Source: Pseudomonadota bacterium (GTDB lineage: Bacteria; Pseudomonadota; Alphaproteobacteria; Rhizobiales; Methylopilaceae). Taken from it: a stretch of DNA of 64,000 nt. The notes beneath the pieces are model-generated. The model was not told the origin of the DNA and ran no database searches. It saw only the letters and a list, made by a program, of their open reading frames with translations. The stretch spans positions 1 through 64,000 of the forward strand of contig JAEWFF010000028.1 in assembly GCA_023388965.1 (NCBI GenBank), given 5' to 3'. The number at the start of each line of letters is the position of its first letter. Position 1 is the first letter of the stretch. The position numbers and the translations under genes are program-made. Of the stretch, positions 16,761 to 26,147 are shown piece by piece.

Positions 16761-17559
16761 GAGCCCCTCCCGCGTAATTCTTCCCCGCCGCACCACGCGC
16801 AACGACGGTCGCGCGTTCTCCGGCAAAATAGGCCTGCACCCATGGATGGCCGCATGTGCGTACGTCGGCCAGCGTGCCGGCGGCTGCCACCTTGCCATCC
16901 GCAAGCGCGGCGATGCGGTCGCAGACCGACACAAGGCTGTCGAGATCGTGGGTGTTCATGTAGACGGTCAGGCCCAATGTCTGTTGCAGCGTGCGGATCA
17001 GACGGTCGAATTCCTCCGCCGAAATCGGATCGAGGCCCGAAGTCGGCTCGTCGAGAAAGACGATCTCCGGATCGAGAGACAGAGCGCGCGCGAGCGCAAC
17101 GCGCTTGATCATGCCGCCGGAAAGCTCGGACGGAAATTTCCGTGCATCGTCGCGCGACAGGCCGACCATTTCGAGTTTTGCGAGCGCGATCTCGTCCATC
17201 AGATCCTGCGGCAGATCGAGATATTCACGCATCGGAAACTGCACGTTCTGCAGCGAATTGAGCGATGAGAACAAAGCGCCGTGCTGGAACAGGACGCCGC
17301 AGCGGCGCCCCACCTGGCTTTTTTCCTCCGGGCTCGCGGCGTCGAGATCGGTGCCGAGCACCGTGATCGTTCCGGAGCGCTTCGGCACGAGATCGAGAAT
17401 GGCGCGCATGAGCACCGATTTGCCGCCGCCCGAGGCCGAGACGATGCCCAGAATCTCGCCGCGATGCACATCGAGCGACAAATGGTCGAGCACCACGCGC
17501 TCGCCGAAGCCCACTACCAGATCGCGCACCTCGATGATGTTGCCGGCGTCCGTTGCCAT
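16744..17559 (-). CDS. mlaF: MlaF-type ABC transporter ATPase
   Basis: A 271-residue ATPase that powers lipid movement between the two membranes. Walker A is SASGGGKS (residues 41-48), with Ser in place of the usual first Gly. The signature is LSGGMIKRVALARAL, whose ABC motif LSGGM is typical of MlaF. Walker B is EIVFLDEPTSGLDP, followed by the H-loop NTHDLDS. The C-terminus extends beyond the ATPase core. It begins three bases after the mlaE stop. Confidence 0.93.
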   Translation of the reverse strand: MATDAGNIIEVRDLVVGFGERVVLDHLSLDVHRGEILGIVSASGGGKSVLMRAILDLVPKRSGTITVLGTDLDAASPEEKSQVGRRCGVLFQHGALFSSLNSLQNVQFPMREYLDLPQDLMDEIALAKLEMVGLSRDDARKFPSELSGGMIKRVALARALSLDPEIVFLDEPTSGLDPISAEEFDRLIRTLQQTLGLTVYMNTHDLDSLVSVCDRIAALADGKVAAAGTLADVRTCGHPWVQAYFAGERATVVARGAAGKNYAGGALGNPG

Positions 17560-17562
17560 CGC

Positions 17563-18744
17563 TCACATCCCGATCGAGGAAAAGAAGATGGCGAACAGGC
17601 CGTCGAGCACGATGACCATGAAGATGGATTTGACGACCGAATTGGTCGTCTGAAGGCCGAGCGATTCCGCGCTGCCCTTCACTTTCAGCCCCTCGCTGCT
17701 GGCGATGAGCCCGATGACGAGCGCCATGAAAGGCGCCTTGATCATGCCGACCTTGAAATGGGTGAGGCTGACGGCCTCCTCCAGCCGGCTGATATAGATG
17801 TCCGGGCTCATGCCCGCATAGAGCCAGGCCACCAGCCCGCCGCCGTAAAGCGCCGCCATGCCGCCGATGAATGTCAGTACGGGCATTCCGATGACGAGCG
17901 CGATGAGGCGCGGCAGGATCAGCACTTCGACCGGATCGCGCCCCATCGTGCGCAGCGCATCGATCTCCTCGCGCATCTTCATTGAGCCGAGTTCGGCGGT
18001 GTACGAACTGCCCGAGCGGCCGGCGACCATGATGGCGACGAGCAGAACGCCGATTTCGCGCAGAACGAGGACGCCGACGAGGTCGACGACATAATCCTCC
18101 GCGCCGAATTTGCGGAAATGGAAGAAGCCCTGCTGGGCGATGATGCAGCCGATCAAGAAGGTGATGAGAACGACGATGGGCACCGCCTGCCAGACCACGC
18201 GGTCGAGATGATGCACGGTCGAGGTCAGGCGGAACGTACCGGGCCGGACGACGGCGCGCAGCAGGGTCTCGCCGCAGGCGCCGAACAAAGAAAGGACCGA
18301 CGCTGCATCGGAGGCGGCGCGGGACGCCATGTCTGCCAGCCAGTCGAGCTGGCGCAGAATGAGGGGCTTGGGTTTGCGGCCGTCGTCCGGCTTGCGGTTG
18401 GACTGCTCGACCTTGCCGAACAAGGCCTGGAAGCGCGGCGGCAGGCCGACAAGATGCGCTTCCAGCCCCCGTTCGCGGGCGCGGCGCATCAGCCGCTCCA
18501 TCAGCCAGGCGCCATAGGTGTCGCATTCGGAGATTGCGGAGGCGTCGATTTCCAGACTACGCAGCGCGCCGTCCGCTTCCAGCGCCTCATCCGCCGCGCG
18601 GCTCAGCACGGCCGCATTCGCTGCCGTCCAAGCACCGGACGCGGTGACGGCAAGACGATAGCCGACAGTGGCGGTGCGGAGCACTGCATCCGCGCCGGGC
18701 CCCGCAGCTTGTGCCGGCGCAGCCGGTTGCATGGTGTTCGCCAT
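17563..18744 (-). CDS. mlaE: MlaE-type ABC transporter permease with STAS-like N-terminus
   Basis: A 393-residue permease. Residues ~25-115 resemble a STAS/MlaB-like domain (LRSLEIDASAISECDTYGAWLMERL), a fusion common in alphaproteobacteria that replaces a free MlaB. From ~150 onward it is MlaE: AELGSMKMREEIDALRTMGRDPVEVLILPR is the conserved cytoplasmic helix that contacts the ATPase, flanked by five or six membrane segments. It is the first gene of the mlaE-F-D operon and diverges from nothing in the 100 bases upstream. Confidence 0.92.
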   Translation of the reverse strand: MANTMQPAAPAQAAGPGADAVLRTATVGYRLAVTASGAWTAANAAVLSRAADEALEADGALRSLEIDASAISECDTYGAWLMERLMRRARERGLEAHLVGLPPRFQALFGKVEQSNRKPDDGRKPKPLILRQLDWLADMASRAASDAASVLSLFGACGETLLRAVVRPGTFRLTSTVHHLDRVVWQAVPIVVLITFLIGCIIAQQGFFHFRKFGAEDYVVDLVGVLVLREIGVLLVAIMVAGRSGSSYTAELGSMKMREEIDALRTMGRDPVEVLILPRLIALVIGMPVLTFIGGMAALYGGGLVAWLYAGMSPDIYISRLEEAVSLTHFKVGMIKAPFMALVIGLIASSEGLKVKGSAESLGLQTTNSVVKSIFMVIVLDGLFAIFFSSIGM

Positions 18745-18850
18745 GAAATCGTGAATCGAAGGCCGCCTGTTGCCTCAGTCTGACTTTGAACTGGAAGGAT
18801 GTAAACGTGGCGTCCGCAATGGGGATAAGTCAGCGGGCCCGGAAACGGAC

Positions 18851-19927
18851 TCAGGCGGCCAACGCACCGGCAAAAGCTGCGGCGAACAGGGCCGCGTCGA
18901 ACGCTGCGAGGCGGGCGGGCGACGGGCCGGCGCCGTGCAGGCCCGAGGTCGCGGCGGCGAAGGCCAGTCCCCACGCCGCGCCGACGCCGATGAAAGAGGC
19001 GGCGATGACCGGCGCCGCGCCCGACGCGCCGATGCCGACAAAGGCCAAAGCCATCAGCACGAGCGATCCCATCCCGACGGCGCGCCAGGATACGAAACGC
19101 GCAATCCACGGCATCAATGCCGCGGGCGCGAACATGGCGACGAGATGCCAGGCGACCGCGCCGGATATTCCACCGACCGAAACGCCGCAATCGGCGAGCG
19201 CGAGCGGCGCGGCCTGCATGCCCGCCGCCATGCCGAACCATGCCGTCATGCCGATCAGGAGCGCGGGAATAAAGGTTCCGGCCTCCGTGGCTATGGATTC
19301 GGGGGGCGACAGATCCGGCTCGCGCATGCCGGCGGCGACGCCGAGCGCCGCAATCTGGACGATAGCCGCCGCGACGGCCGTGCCGACGAGAAGATAGGGC
19401 GCGCCCACGGATTCCGCCGTACGTGCGATCAGCGGCGCGGCCACACCCGCGAGCGCGCCGGCCGCAAGCACCAGCGCGGGCGCACCGGCGGCGCGCCCAG
19501 CCGCCGCATGGCGATAGAAGGCGCCGAAGCCCTGCGCGAGGCCGAACCAGAACGCGCCGAGAATGAGCAGCGGGAAATGACGGTTCAGGATCGCGAATGC
19601 GATCACGAGGCCGCCCGCAATGCCTATGCTGGCGCCGAGCGCAAAGGCGGCGCGACGACCGAACCGGTCGAGCAGCAGCGCCGCCGGGAAGGTCGAGACG
19701 ACCGCACCGGCCAGCATGGCGGCAAGCGCGAGCCCGGCGGGCAGATGGGACGGCGCGGTCTGCCATCCGGCGAGCGGCAGAATGCCGAGCACCAGAGCCT
19801 GCGCCGTGACGGCGAGTGTGAAACCGAGCGCGAGGCGCACGATGCCGGGCGCGGACAAAGGCCGTCCCTCGCCGGGCGCACCCGCCTCGCAGACGCAGGA
19901 CAGATGACCGGCGCGCCCGTCCGTCAT
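18851..19927 (-). CDS. ccoA: CcoA-like MFS copper importer
   Basis: A 358-residue, 12-helix major facilitator protein that I assign to the CcoA-like (CalT) family. In Rhodobacter capsulatus CcoA imports copper for cbb3 oxidase and depends on M-x3-M and H-x3-M motifs. Here they are M233-AAG-M237 and H261-LVA-M265. A cytoplasmic Cys11-x-Cys13 pair at the N-terminus could also hold copper. It overlaps the ccoS stop in an ATGA, so it is translated with the ccoGHIS assembly genes. Copper transport is inferred from motifs and context, not proven; a generic MFS exporter is the alternative. Confidence 0.75.
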   Translation of the reverse strand: MTDGRAGHLSCVCEAGAPGEGRPLSAPGIVRLALGFTLAVTAQALVLGILPLAGWQTAPSHLPAGLALAAMLAGAVVSTFPAALLLDRFGRRAAFALGASIGIAGGLVIAFAILNRHFPLLILGAFWFGLAQGFGAFYRHAAAGRAAGAPALVLAAGALAGVAAPLIARTAESVGAPYLLVGTAVAAAIVQIAALGVAAGMREPDLSPPESIATEAGTFIPALLIGMTAWFGMAAGMQAAPLALADCGVSVGGISGAVAWHLVAMFAPAALMPWIARFVSWRAVGMGSLVLMALAFVGIGASGAAPVIAASFIGVGAAWGLAFAAATSGLHGAGPSPARLAAFDAALFAAAFAGALAA

Positions 19928-20070
19928 TGCGTGTCGTCGTCGCTCAAAATGCGCACGGCGGCGCCGTCAAGATCGTCGTATTGACCGCTATTGAGCGACC
20001 AGAGAAAGGTGAACAGGCCGAGAAGGCCGAGGCCGAGGGCGGCGGGCAGAAGATAAGCGAGGACGTTCAT
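19924..20070 (-). CDS. ccoS: Cbb3 oxidase maturation protein CcoS
   Basis: A 48-residue single-helix protein (MNVLAYLLPAALGLGLLGLF…) with the small-hydrophobic plus acidic tail (QYDDLDGAAVRIL) pattern of CcoS/FixS, required to load copper and heme cofactors into CcoN. Its ATG overlaps the ccoI stop and its stop overlaps the ccoA start, both as ATGA. Confidence 0.93.
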   Translation of the reverse strand: MNVLAYLLPAALGLGLLGLFTFLWSLNSGQYDDLDGAAVRILSDDDTQ

Positions 20071-22307
20071 GACGGAACTCCCGTTCGGGCGGCGGCCAGA
20101 GGCGCGGAGGCAGAGTGCACGGGCGGCGCGACCTCTTCCCGCGATGAGGCGCGGCCGGCGCGCAACGCGTTCAGCGTGACGAGTATGGACGAGCCGGACA
20201 TTGCGGCGGCGGCGACGAGCGGCGTCACGAAACCGGCGATGGCGAGCGGCACGGCAAACATGTTGTAGACCGCCGCGAGCCACAGATTGCCCTTCATCAG
20301 CGCGCGGGCACGCGACGAGATTTCGACGGAGCGGAGAACGGGTCGCAGCCTCTCACCAAGGAAGACGGCGTCCGCATGCGCCTGCGCGATATCCGCCGCA
20401 CTGATCGGCGAGATCGACACATCGGCCGCCGCGAGCGCGGGCGCATCGTTGATTCCATCGCCGACCATCAGCACATTGCGACCCTGCGCTTTCAGGTCTT
20501 CGAGATAGCGGATCTTTTCCGCCGGATTGACCGAGGCGTGAGCAGTGGCAATGCCGAGCGCGGTGGCGATGGGGGCAACGCTTTCCGCACGGTCGCCCGA
20601 CAGGATGTGAAGCTGCAGACCGCGCGCCTGCAAGGCAGCGACAACCGCGACCGCATCGGGCCGCAGCGCCTGACGGACATGGTAGATCGCACTGCGCACG
20701 CCATGGCGGAACGCGACGATGGACGTCGACCCGCCGCTTTCTGCGGAAACACCGCAAAAGGCGGCACTGCCGAGGCGCGTCTCGACCCCATCGACAAGTG
20801 TACGCACGCCCCGCCCCGGCACTTCCTCGACATCGGCAAAAGGCTGGCGCTGACGGACCTCGGCCGCGACGGCAGCGGCGACGGGATGATTGCTCGACAG
20901 AGCGAGGCGCGCCGCGATGTCCAGCAGGTCAGGATCGGCCTCGCCTGCATTCGCGACCCGCATATCCGGCAGCGTCAGGGTTCCCGTCTTGTCGAAGACG
21001 ATTGTGTCGATTGCCGCCATGCGCTCGATGGCATCGCCGCTGTTGAGGAAGATACCTTCGCGGAACAGCGCGCCGGAAGCAACCGCCTGCACGGTCGGGA
21101 TGGCGAGCGCCAGCGCGCAGGGACAGGTGATGATGAGAACCGCAATCGCGATGATGAGCGCATCATGCACGCTCGCGCCCGCGATCAGCCAGCCGACCAG
21201 CGTCAGGAGCGCCGCCGTATGGACGACAGGCGAATAGAGCCGCGCCGCGCGGTCGGCCAGTCGCATATAGGCCGATTTCGTCCCGGCCGCGGCTTCGAGC
21301 AGTTTTTCGATCTCGTCGATCAGCGAGGACGAACCGGGCGCGGACACCTTCACGCGCAGGACGGCGGAACGGTTGATCGTGCCCGAATAGACCTCGGCGC
21401 CGGGCGCGATGGCGCGCGGCATGGTCTCGCCTGTAATGATGGCTTCGTCCACATCGCTCGCGCCTTCCAGCACAATTCCATCGGCCGGAACGCGCTCGCC
21501 CGGCAGAACGAGAACCACATCGCCGGGCGCGAGAACGGAGGCCGGCACGAGCACCTGCTCGCCGATTTCCGACAGACGATGAGCGATGTCGGCCTTCATG
21601 GCGGCAAGGTTGATGGCGACAGACCGCGTCCGGCGGCGCATCGCATGTTCGAAATAACGTCCGCACAGAAGGAAGAAGAGGAGCATGACGGCGGAGTCGA
21701 AATAGGCGTGCTCCGCGGAATGCCAGGTTTCGGCGACCGACATGCACAGGATGAGAAGCACGCCGAGCGAAATCGGCACATCCATGTTCATGCGGCGTTT
21801 GCGGAGCGCACCCAGCGCGCTGCGGAAAAAGGGCTGGCCCGCATAGGCGACGGCGGGCAGCGCGATCAGCGCCGAAATCCAGTGGAAGAAATCGCGCGTC
21901 TCGGGCGTGATGTCCGTGACATTGCCTGACCAGACCGAAACGGCGAGCAGCATGATGTTCATGGACGCGAAGCCCGCGACCGCAAGGCAGCGCAGCAGCC
22001 AGCGCGCATGGCGATCCTCTTCCGTTTCCTTGCGCCGGGCATCGAACGGATAGACGCGATAGCCACGCGCGGCGAGCGTATGGATGATTTCCGCCGGATC
22101 GAGTTCGCCGTCCTGCCATTCGACCGCGAGGCGATGCGTCGTGTAATTCAGCCGCACGCGCTCGACGCCGGGAATGTCCGCGACCGCGCCCTCGATGTCG
22201 GAGATGCAGGCGGCGCAGGTGACGCCCTCGACCGCGAAATCGGCGCGGCGCGATCCGTCATCACTTCTGGCGACGAAAGACGACAGATCGAGAGCGGCCT
22301 CGGTCAC
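20067..22307 (-). CDS. ccoI: Copper P1B-type ATPase for cbb3 assembly
   Basis: A 746-residue copper ATPase that exports copper to the periplasm for the CcoN binuclear centre. An N-terminal heavy-metal domain has C31-A-A-C34 in VEGVTCAACISD. The actuator TGET, the membrane CPC (ITCPCALALA), the phosphorylation site DKTGTLT and the hinge GDGINDAPAL are all intact. The GTG start at 22307 overlaps the ccoH stop in GTGA, the typical coupled junction. The following gene is ccoS. Confidence 0.95.
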   Translation of the reverse strand: MTEAALDLSSFVARSDDGSRRADFAVEGVTCAACISDIEGAVADIPGVERVRLNYTTHRLAVEWQDGELDPAEIIHTLAARGYRVYPFDARRKETEEDRHARWLLRCLAVAGFASMNIMLLAVSVWSGNVTDITPETRDFFHWISALIALPAVAYAGQPFFRSALGALRKRRMNMDVPISLGVLLILCMSVAETWHSAEHAYFDSAVMLLFFLLCGRYFEHAMRRRTRSVAINLAAMKADIAHRLSEIGEQVLVPASVLAPGDVVLVLPGERVPADGIVLEGASDVDEAIITGETMPRAIAPGAEVYSGTINRSAVLRVKVSAPGSSSLIDEIEKLLEAAAGTKSAYMRLADRAARLYSPVVHTAALLTLVGWLIAGASVHDALIIAIAVLIITCPCALALAIPTVQAVASGALFREGIFLNSGDAIERMAAIDTIVFDKTGTLTLPDMRVANAGEADPDLLDIAARLALSSNHPVAAAVAAEVRQRQPFADVEEVPGRGVRTLVDGVETRLGSAAFCGVSAESGGSTSIVAFRHGVRSAIYHVRQALRPDAVAVVAALQARGLQLHILSGDRAESVAPIATALGIATAHASVNPAEKIRYLEDLKAQGRNVLMVGDGINDAPALAAADVSISPISAADIAQAHADAVFLGERLRPVLRSVEISSRARALMKGNLWLAAVYNMFAVPLAIAGFVTPLVAAAAMSGSSILVTLNALRAGRASSREEVAPPVHSASAPLAAARTGVPS

Positions 22308-22828
22308 GGCACCATGACCTTCGATGTCGAGCGGAACACGCGTTCGCCGTCGCGCATCAGTTCGAGACGCAGTACCCACAAACCGGGCGGCAGTTCCGAC
22401 AGGCCGGAATACGAACCCGGCTCCAGCAAATTCAACGCGACCTCATGATCGCGCCGCGCATCGGTCGGGTGCCGGAAGACGAGAACGGGTGTCAGTGCAC
22501 CGAGCGGTGCGCCGGTCTCGTCGAGCGCGGACAGCTCGACACGCGCTCTGCCGTCTGCATCGCGATGGACGCGCGCATCCACCTTCCAGTGCCGCGCATC
22601 CTGCGCCCGCGAATCCGCCAGTTCCTTCGCATAGGCAAGGCCGGCGGAGTAAGCATTCTTCGTTTCAACGCCGCCGAAGGTCGAGATCGCGAACCGCGCC
22701 ATGGTCAGGTTGACGGCGATGATGACGCCGAAAAAGCCGAGCATGCAGAACAGGACGAAACGGCCCGTGATCTCGCGGCCGCCCGTGGCCGGCAGGTTCC
22801 GTTCGGGAAGAAAGGTCGGCATGGTCAC
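22304..22828 (-). CDS. ccoH: Cbb3 oxidase assembly protein CcoH
   Basis: A 174-residue protein of the FixH family. One membrane anchor lies near residues 22-44 (GRFVLFCMLGFFGVIIAVNLTMA). The periplasmic part contains the FixH pattern NAYSAGLAYAKELADSRAQDARHWKV. FixH/CcoH interacts with the CcoP and CcoN subunits during assembly. Its start overlaps the ccoG stop. Confidence 0.92.
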   Translation of the reverse strand: MTMPTFLPERNLPATGGREITGRFVLFCMLGFFGVIIAVNLTMARFAISTFGGVETKNAYSAGLAYAKELADSRAQDARHWKVDARVHRDADGRARVELSALDETGAPLGALTPVLVFRHPTDARRDHEVALNLLEPGSYSGLSELPPGLWVLRLELMRDGERVFRSTSKVMVP

Positions 22829-24288
22829 GGCCCCTTGAAGAAATCGAGCGCGATGGTCTTGTCGCCGCCATGAAGCGGCGTCGCGACGAAACCGACGCGT
22901 ATATTGGCCTGCGGCGGCAGTTCATGGCGATAGGTCACAAGCACGCGGAACTCCTGCGTCGTGTCCGCACCGACGGTGAGAACCGGCGCGCGGGCATGAT
23001 CGACCGGCTGGCCGACGACCTCGACCTCCGCGCCGTTGAGGCCGGTCAATACGAGCTCGTAGCTGACCTCGCGCGGCTCCTTGTTCAGAAGGCGCACCGT
23101 ATAGGCATTGCGGATCGTGCCGTCGGAAAGCCGTACATAGACCGGGTTGCGGTCGTGCAGGACATTGATGCCCGATTCCGCGCGCGTCGCCAGCGCATAG
23201 GCCATGATGCCGCCGACGACCGCGATGAGCGCGGCATAGAGCATGGTGCGCGGGCGGATCATGCGGCGGATTTCCGGCAGCCCGGCCATGCGGCGGCGCA
23301 CATTGTTCTCGTTGTCGTAGGCGATGAGGCCGGTCGGGCGGTTGAGCTTCAGCATGACGCTGTCGCAGGCGTCGATGCACAGCCCGCAATTGATGCAGGC
23401 GAGTTGGACGCCCTCGCGAATATCGACGCCCGTCGGGCAGGCATTGACGCACTGGAAGCAGTCGACGCAATCGCCGGCCGGCTCGCCCAAAGCCCGTAGC
23501 GCCTCAGCCTTCTTGTAATGACCGCGCGGCTCGCCGCGATCGTAGCGGTAGGTGACGTTGAGCGCGTGCTCGTCCGTCAGCGCCGCCTGAATGCGCGGCC
23601 ACGGGCACATATAGGTGCAGACCTGCTCGCGCATATGGCCGGCGAGCACATAGGTCGTCGCGGTCAGGATGCCGATCCATATCCAGGCCAGAGGCGGGGC
23701 GCTGAAGGTCGCGAGTTGATGAACGAGCGTCGGCGCATCCGCGAAATAGAGAACCCAGGCGCCGCCGGTCCACCATGCGATCACGATCCAGATGGAATGC
23801 TTGAGCGCGCGGCGCATGAGTTTCTGCGCCGTCCACGGCGCGGAGTCGAGCCTGATCTGCGTGCGCCGATCGCCCTCGACCATGCGTTCCACGAACAGAT
23901 AAAGATCGGTCCATACGGTCTGCGGGCACAGATAGCCGCACCAGATACGCCCCGCGATGGCGTTCATCAGAAACAGGATCAGCGCGGCCAGAATCAGAAG
24001 GCCGGTGATGAAATAGACTTCCTGCGGCCAGATCTCGATGAAGAAGAAATAGAAGCGGTCGTTCTTGAAATCGACCAGAACGGCCTGGCTCGGCGCGCCC
24101 GGGCCGCGATCCCACCGCACGAAAGGCAGAAAATAATAGATGCCGAGCGTAACGATCAGCAGACTCGTCTTGATGCGGCGGAACGTGCCGCGCACCGCAT
24201 TGGGAAAAATCTTCTGCCGCGCGGCGTAAAGCTCCGGCTCCTCCGAAGGAGCGCGATTGGCCGCGTGATCAACAATGATCGTTTTCAT
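22825..24288 (-). CDS. ccoG: Cytochrome c oxidase accessory protein CcoG
   Basis: A 487-residue membrane ferredoxin-like protein that reduces copper(II) for cbb3 maturation. It has several membrane segments in the first half and the YLCPQTVWTDL cysteine motif. Two cysteine-rich [4Fe-4S] sequences follow (CVDCFQCVNACPTG and CINCGLCIDACD). The C-terminal part is the beta-sandwich immunoglobulin-like domain of the family. It starts 67 bases after ccoP. Confidence 0.95.
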   Translation of the reverse strand: MKTIIVDHAANRAPSEEPELYAARQKIFPNAVRGTFRRIKTSLLIVTLGIYYFLPFVRWDRGPGAPSQAVLVDFKNDRFYFFFIEIWPQEVYFITGLLILAALILFLMNAIAGRIWCGYLCPQTVWTDLYLFVERMVEGDRRTQIRLDSAPWTAQKLMRRALKHSIWIVIAWWTGGAWVLYFADAPTLVHQLATFSAPPLAWIWIGILTATTYVLAGHMREQVCTYMCPWPRIQAALTDEHALNVTYRYDRGEPRGHYKKAEALRALGEPAGDCVDCFQCVNACPTGVDIREGVQLACINCGLCIDACDSVMLKLNRPTGLIAYDNENNVRRRMAGLPEIRRMIRPRTMLYAALIAVVGGIMAYALATRAESGINVLHDRNPVYVRLSDGTIRNAYTVRLLNKEPREVSYELVLTGLNGAEVEVVGQPVDHARAPVLTVGADTTQEFRVLVTYRHELPPQANIRVGFVATPLHGGDKTIALDFFKGP

Positions 24289-24355
24289 ATCCGGGCCGGC
24301 ACGCCGCTCTCCGGCGCGCCGTCATCACCACAAATTTCCGTAGCGCGCACGGCCG

Positions 24356-25234
24356 CTACTCGCCGCCCCCGAGGCTGTGCACATACACCGCGAGCGCCTT
24401 GATCTCCTGATCTCGGAGGCGGCCCTGCCAGTTCGGCATGACGCCCGACCGCCCATTCCAGACCGACTGGAACACCGCATCATGCGAGGAGCCGTACAGC
24501 CAGATCGCATCCGTCAGATTGGGGGCGCCAAGCTCGCGGACGCCCTTGCCCTCGTCGCCGTGGCACGAAACGCATTGCTCCCTGAACACCTCCTCGCCGG
24601 CCGCGAGATCGGCTCCCGCCGCCACGTCGAGCCCCGACAGCGAACGCACGTAATGCACGACATTCGTTACCTGCGGGCGATCCAGCATGCCATCGCGGCC
24701 GAACGCCATCATGACGCCAGGATGCGTTTCCGGATCGGTCGAGCGGATGCCGTGGCGCAAAGTCATCTCGATCTCCTCGAGAGAGCCGCCCCACAGCCAG
24801 TCGTCATCGTTCAGGTTTGGATAGCCGACCGCGCCCGCGCCGCCGGAGCCGTGGCAGGTGGCGCAATTGTCGGCGAACAGCACCCTGCCCTGCGCGCGGG
24901 CAAAATTCAGGAGATCGGGATTGGCGGCCGCGTCCCTGATGTCGGCGGCGGCAAACGCCCTGCCGGTTTCACCGCGCAGAACCGCGAGATCGGCAAGATC
25001 GCGCTCGACGGCGGTGCGCGAGTTCCACGCCCATACGCCGCTCGTGTAATCCTTCATCAAAGGCCAGGCCGGATAGACGATCCAGTATCCCACTGCCCAG
25101 ACGATCGTGGCGTACATCGTCCACAGCCACCAGCGCGGCAGCGGCGCGTTCAGTTCGCGGATGCCGTCCCATTCATGACCCGTGTCGGTACGGCCGGTGA
25201 CCGGATCAACGCGACCTTCGTCGTGCTCGGCCAT
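24356..25234 (-). CDS. ccoP: Cbb3 oxidase diheme subunit CcoP
   Basis: A 292-residue membrane-anchored diheme cytochrome c, which passes electrons to CcoO and CcoN. The anchor is at about 34-54. Heme attachment motifs are C124-A-T-C-H128 and C221-V-S-C-H225. The conserved N-terminal HEWDGIRELNAPLPRWW is diagnostic of CcoP. The ATG at 25234 is preferred over upstream starts because it precedes this motif directly. Confidence 0.96.
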   Translation of the reverse strand: MAEHDEGRVDPVTGRTDTGHEWDGIRELNAPLPRWWLWTMYATIVWAVGYWIVYPAWPLMKDYTSGVWAWNSRTAVERDLADLAVLRGETGRAFAAADIRDAAANPDLLNFARAQGRVLFADNCATCHGSGGAGAVGYPNLNDDDWLWGGSLEEIEMTLRHGIRSTDPETHPGVMMAFGRDGMLDRPQVTNVVHYVRSLSGLDVAAGADLAAGEEVFREQCVSCHGDEGKGVRELGAPNLTDAIWLYGSSHDAVFQSVWNGRSGVMPNWQGRLRDQEIKALAVYVHSLGGGE

Positions 25235-25235
25235 A

Positions 25236-25403
25236 TCAATCCTCCTCGCGCAGCGGGGAATGGGCCGCGCGCTCGAACATGTCGCGGCGCGAGGGCCACA
25301 ACGCATAGACAACGACGCTCAGAAATCCGGCGACGAACAGGACAAGCCCGAAGGTCTGCGCGAGATTTGCGAGCAACATGTAGGTTTCAGCCTCGGCGCT
25401 CAT
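25236..25403 (-). CDS. ccoQ: Cbb3 oxidase small subunit CcoQ
   Basis: A 55-residue single-helix protein. Translation gives a short periplasm-to-membrane start, one helix (LVLFVAGFLSVVVYALWP) and a basic plus acidic cytoplasmic tail (SRRDMFERAAH…REED), the standard CcoQ layout. Its ATG at 25403 overlaps the ccoO stop at 25400 in ATGA, and its stop lies one base before the ccoP start. Confidence 0.93.
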   Translation of the reverse strand: MSAEAETYMLLANLAQTFGLVLFVAGFLSVVVYALWPSRRDMFERAAHSPLREED

Positions 25404-26134
25404 CGAATGTTCGCCTTTCCGTCATAGAGCTTGAAGTCGACATGCGTACCGAGCGATTGCAGGTAGGCGATCAGCGCATCGGCCTCCGTGAGGACCGACG
25501 GATTGCCGTCGAAATCGCGCGCTTCGGCGTTGGGATAGCGCTCCGCGAAGGCGTCGAACTCATCGCCGTCGACCGTGGACTGCGTGCGCACATCGGCGAT
25601 GGCGGACTGGATCATCTCGTCAGTGTAGGGCACGCCGAGCAGGCGCTGGACCTTCATGTCATGGGCGATGGTCTCGAATTTCAGACGTGTCTTCGATAGC
25701 GCCGGATAGGCCGGCATGATGCTTTCCGGCACGGTCTGGCGCGGATCGTCGAGGTGCTCCTTGTGCCAGGCGTCGGAATATTTGCCGCCGAGGCGGGCGA
25801 TGTCCGGCCCCGTGCGCTTGGAGCCCCACTGGAACGGCCTGTCGTACATGCTTTCCGCCGCCAGCGAGTAATGGCCGTAGCGCTCGACCTCGTCGCGCAG
25901 CGGACGCACCATCTGCGAATGGCAATTGTAGCAGCCCTCGCGGACATAGATGTTGCGGCCGGCGAGTTCGAGCGGCGTGTAGGGGCGGATGCCGTCCACC
26001 TTCTCGATCGTGCTCTTCAGGTAGAAGAGCGGCGCGATCTCGACGAGGCCGCCGATCGAAATGACGATCAGGATGCCGATCAGAAGGACGGCCGAGTTCT
26101 TCTCGAAAATCTTGTGACGATTCCAGAGCGACAT
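25400..26134 (-). CDS. ccoO: Cbb3 oxidase monoheme subunit CcoO
   Basis: A 244-residue membrane-anchored cytochrome c. The heme site is C68-Y-N-C-H72 within GCYNCHSQMVRPLRDE, the strongly conserved CcoO signature. The anchor is at 13-36. It accepts electrons from CcoP and passes them to CcoN. It is separated by 13 bases from ccoN. Confidence 0.97.
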   Translation of the reverse strand: MSLWNRHKIFEKNSAVLLIGILIVISIGGLVEIAPLFYLKSTIEKVDGIRPYTPLELAGRNIYVREGCYNCHSQMVRPLRDEVERYGHYSLAAESMYDRPFQWGSKRTGPDIARLGGKYSDAWHKEHLDDPRQTVPESIMPAYPALSKTRLKFETIAHDMKVQRLLGVPYTDEMIQSAIADVRTQSTVDGDEFDAFAERYPNAEARDFDGNPSVLTEADALIAYLQSLGTHVDFKLYDGKANIR

Positions 26135-26147
26135 GTGCGTGGTCTCT

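Noticed and set aside
24395..24420. TTGATC-like sequence near the end of ccoP
   Set aside because: The second half-site does not match ATCAA, and the position is inside a gene, so it is not a FixK box.
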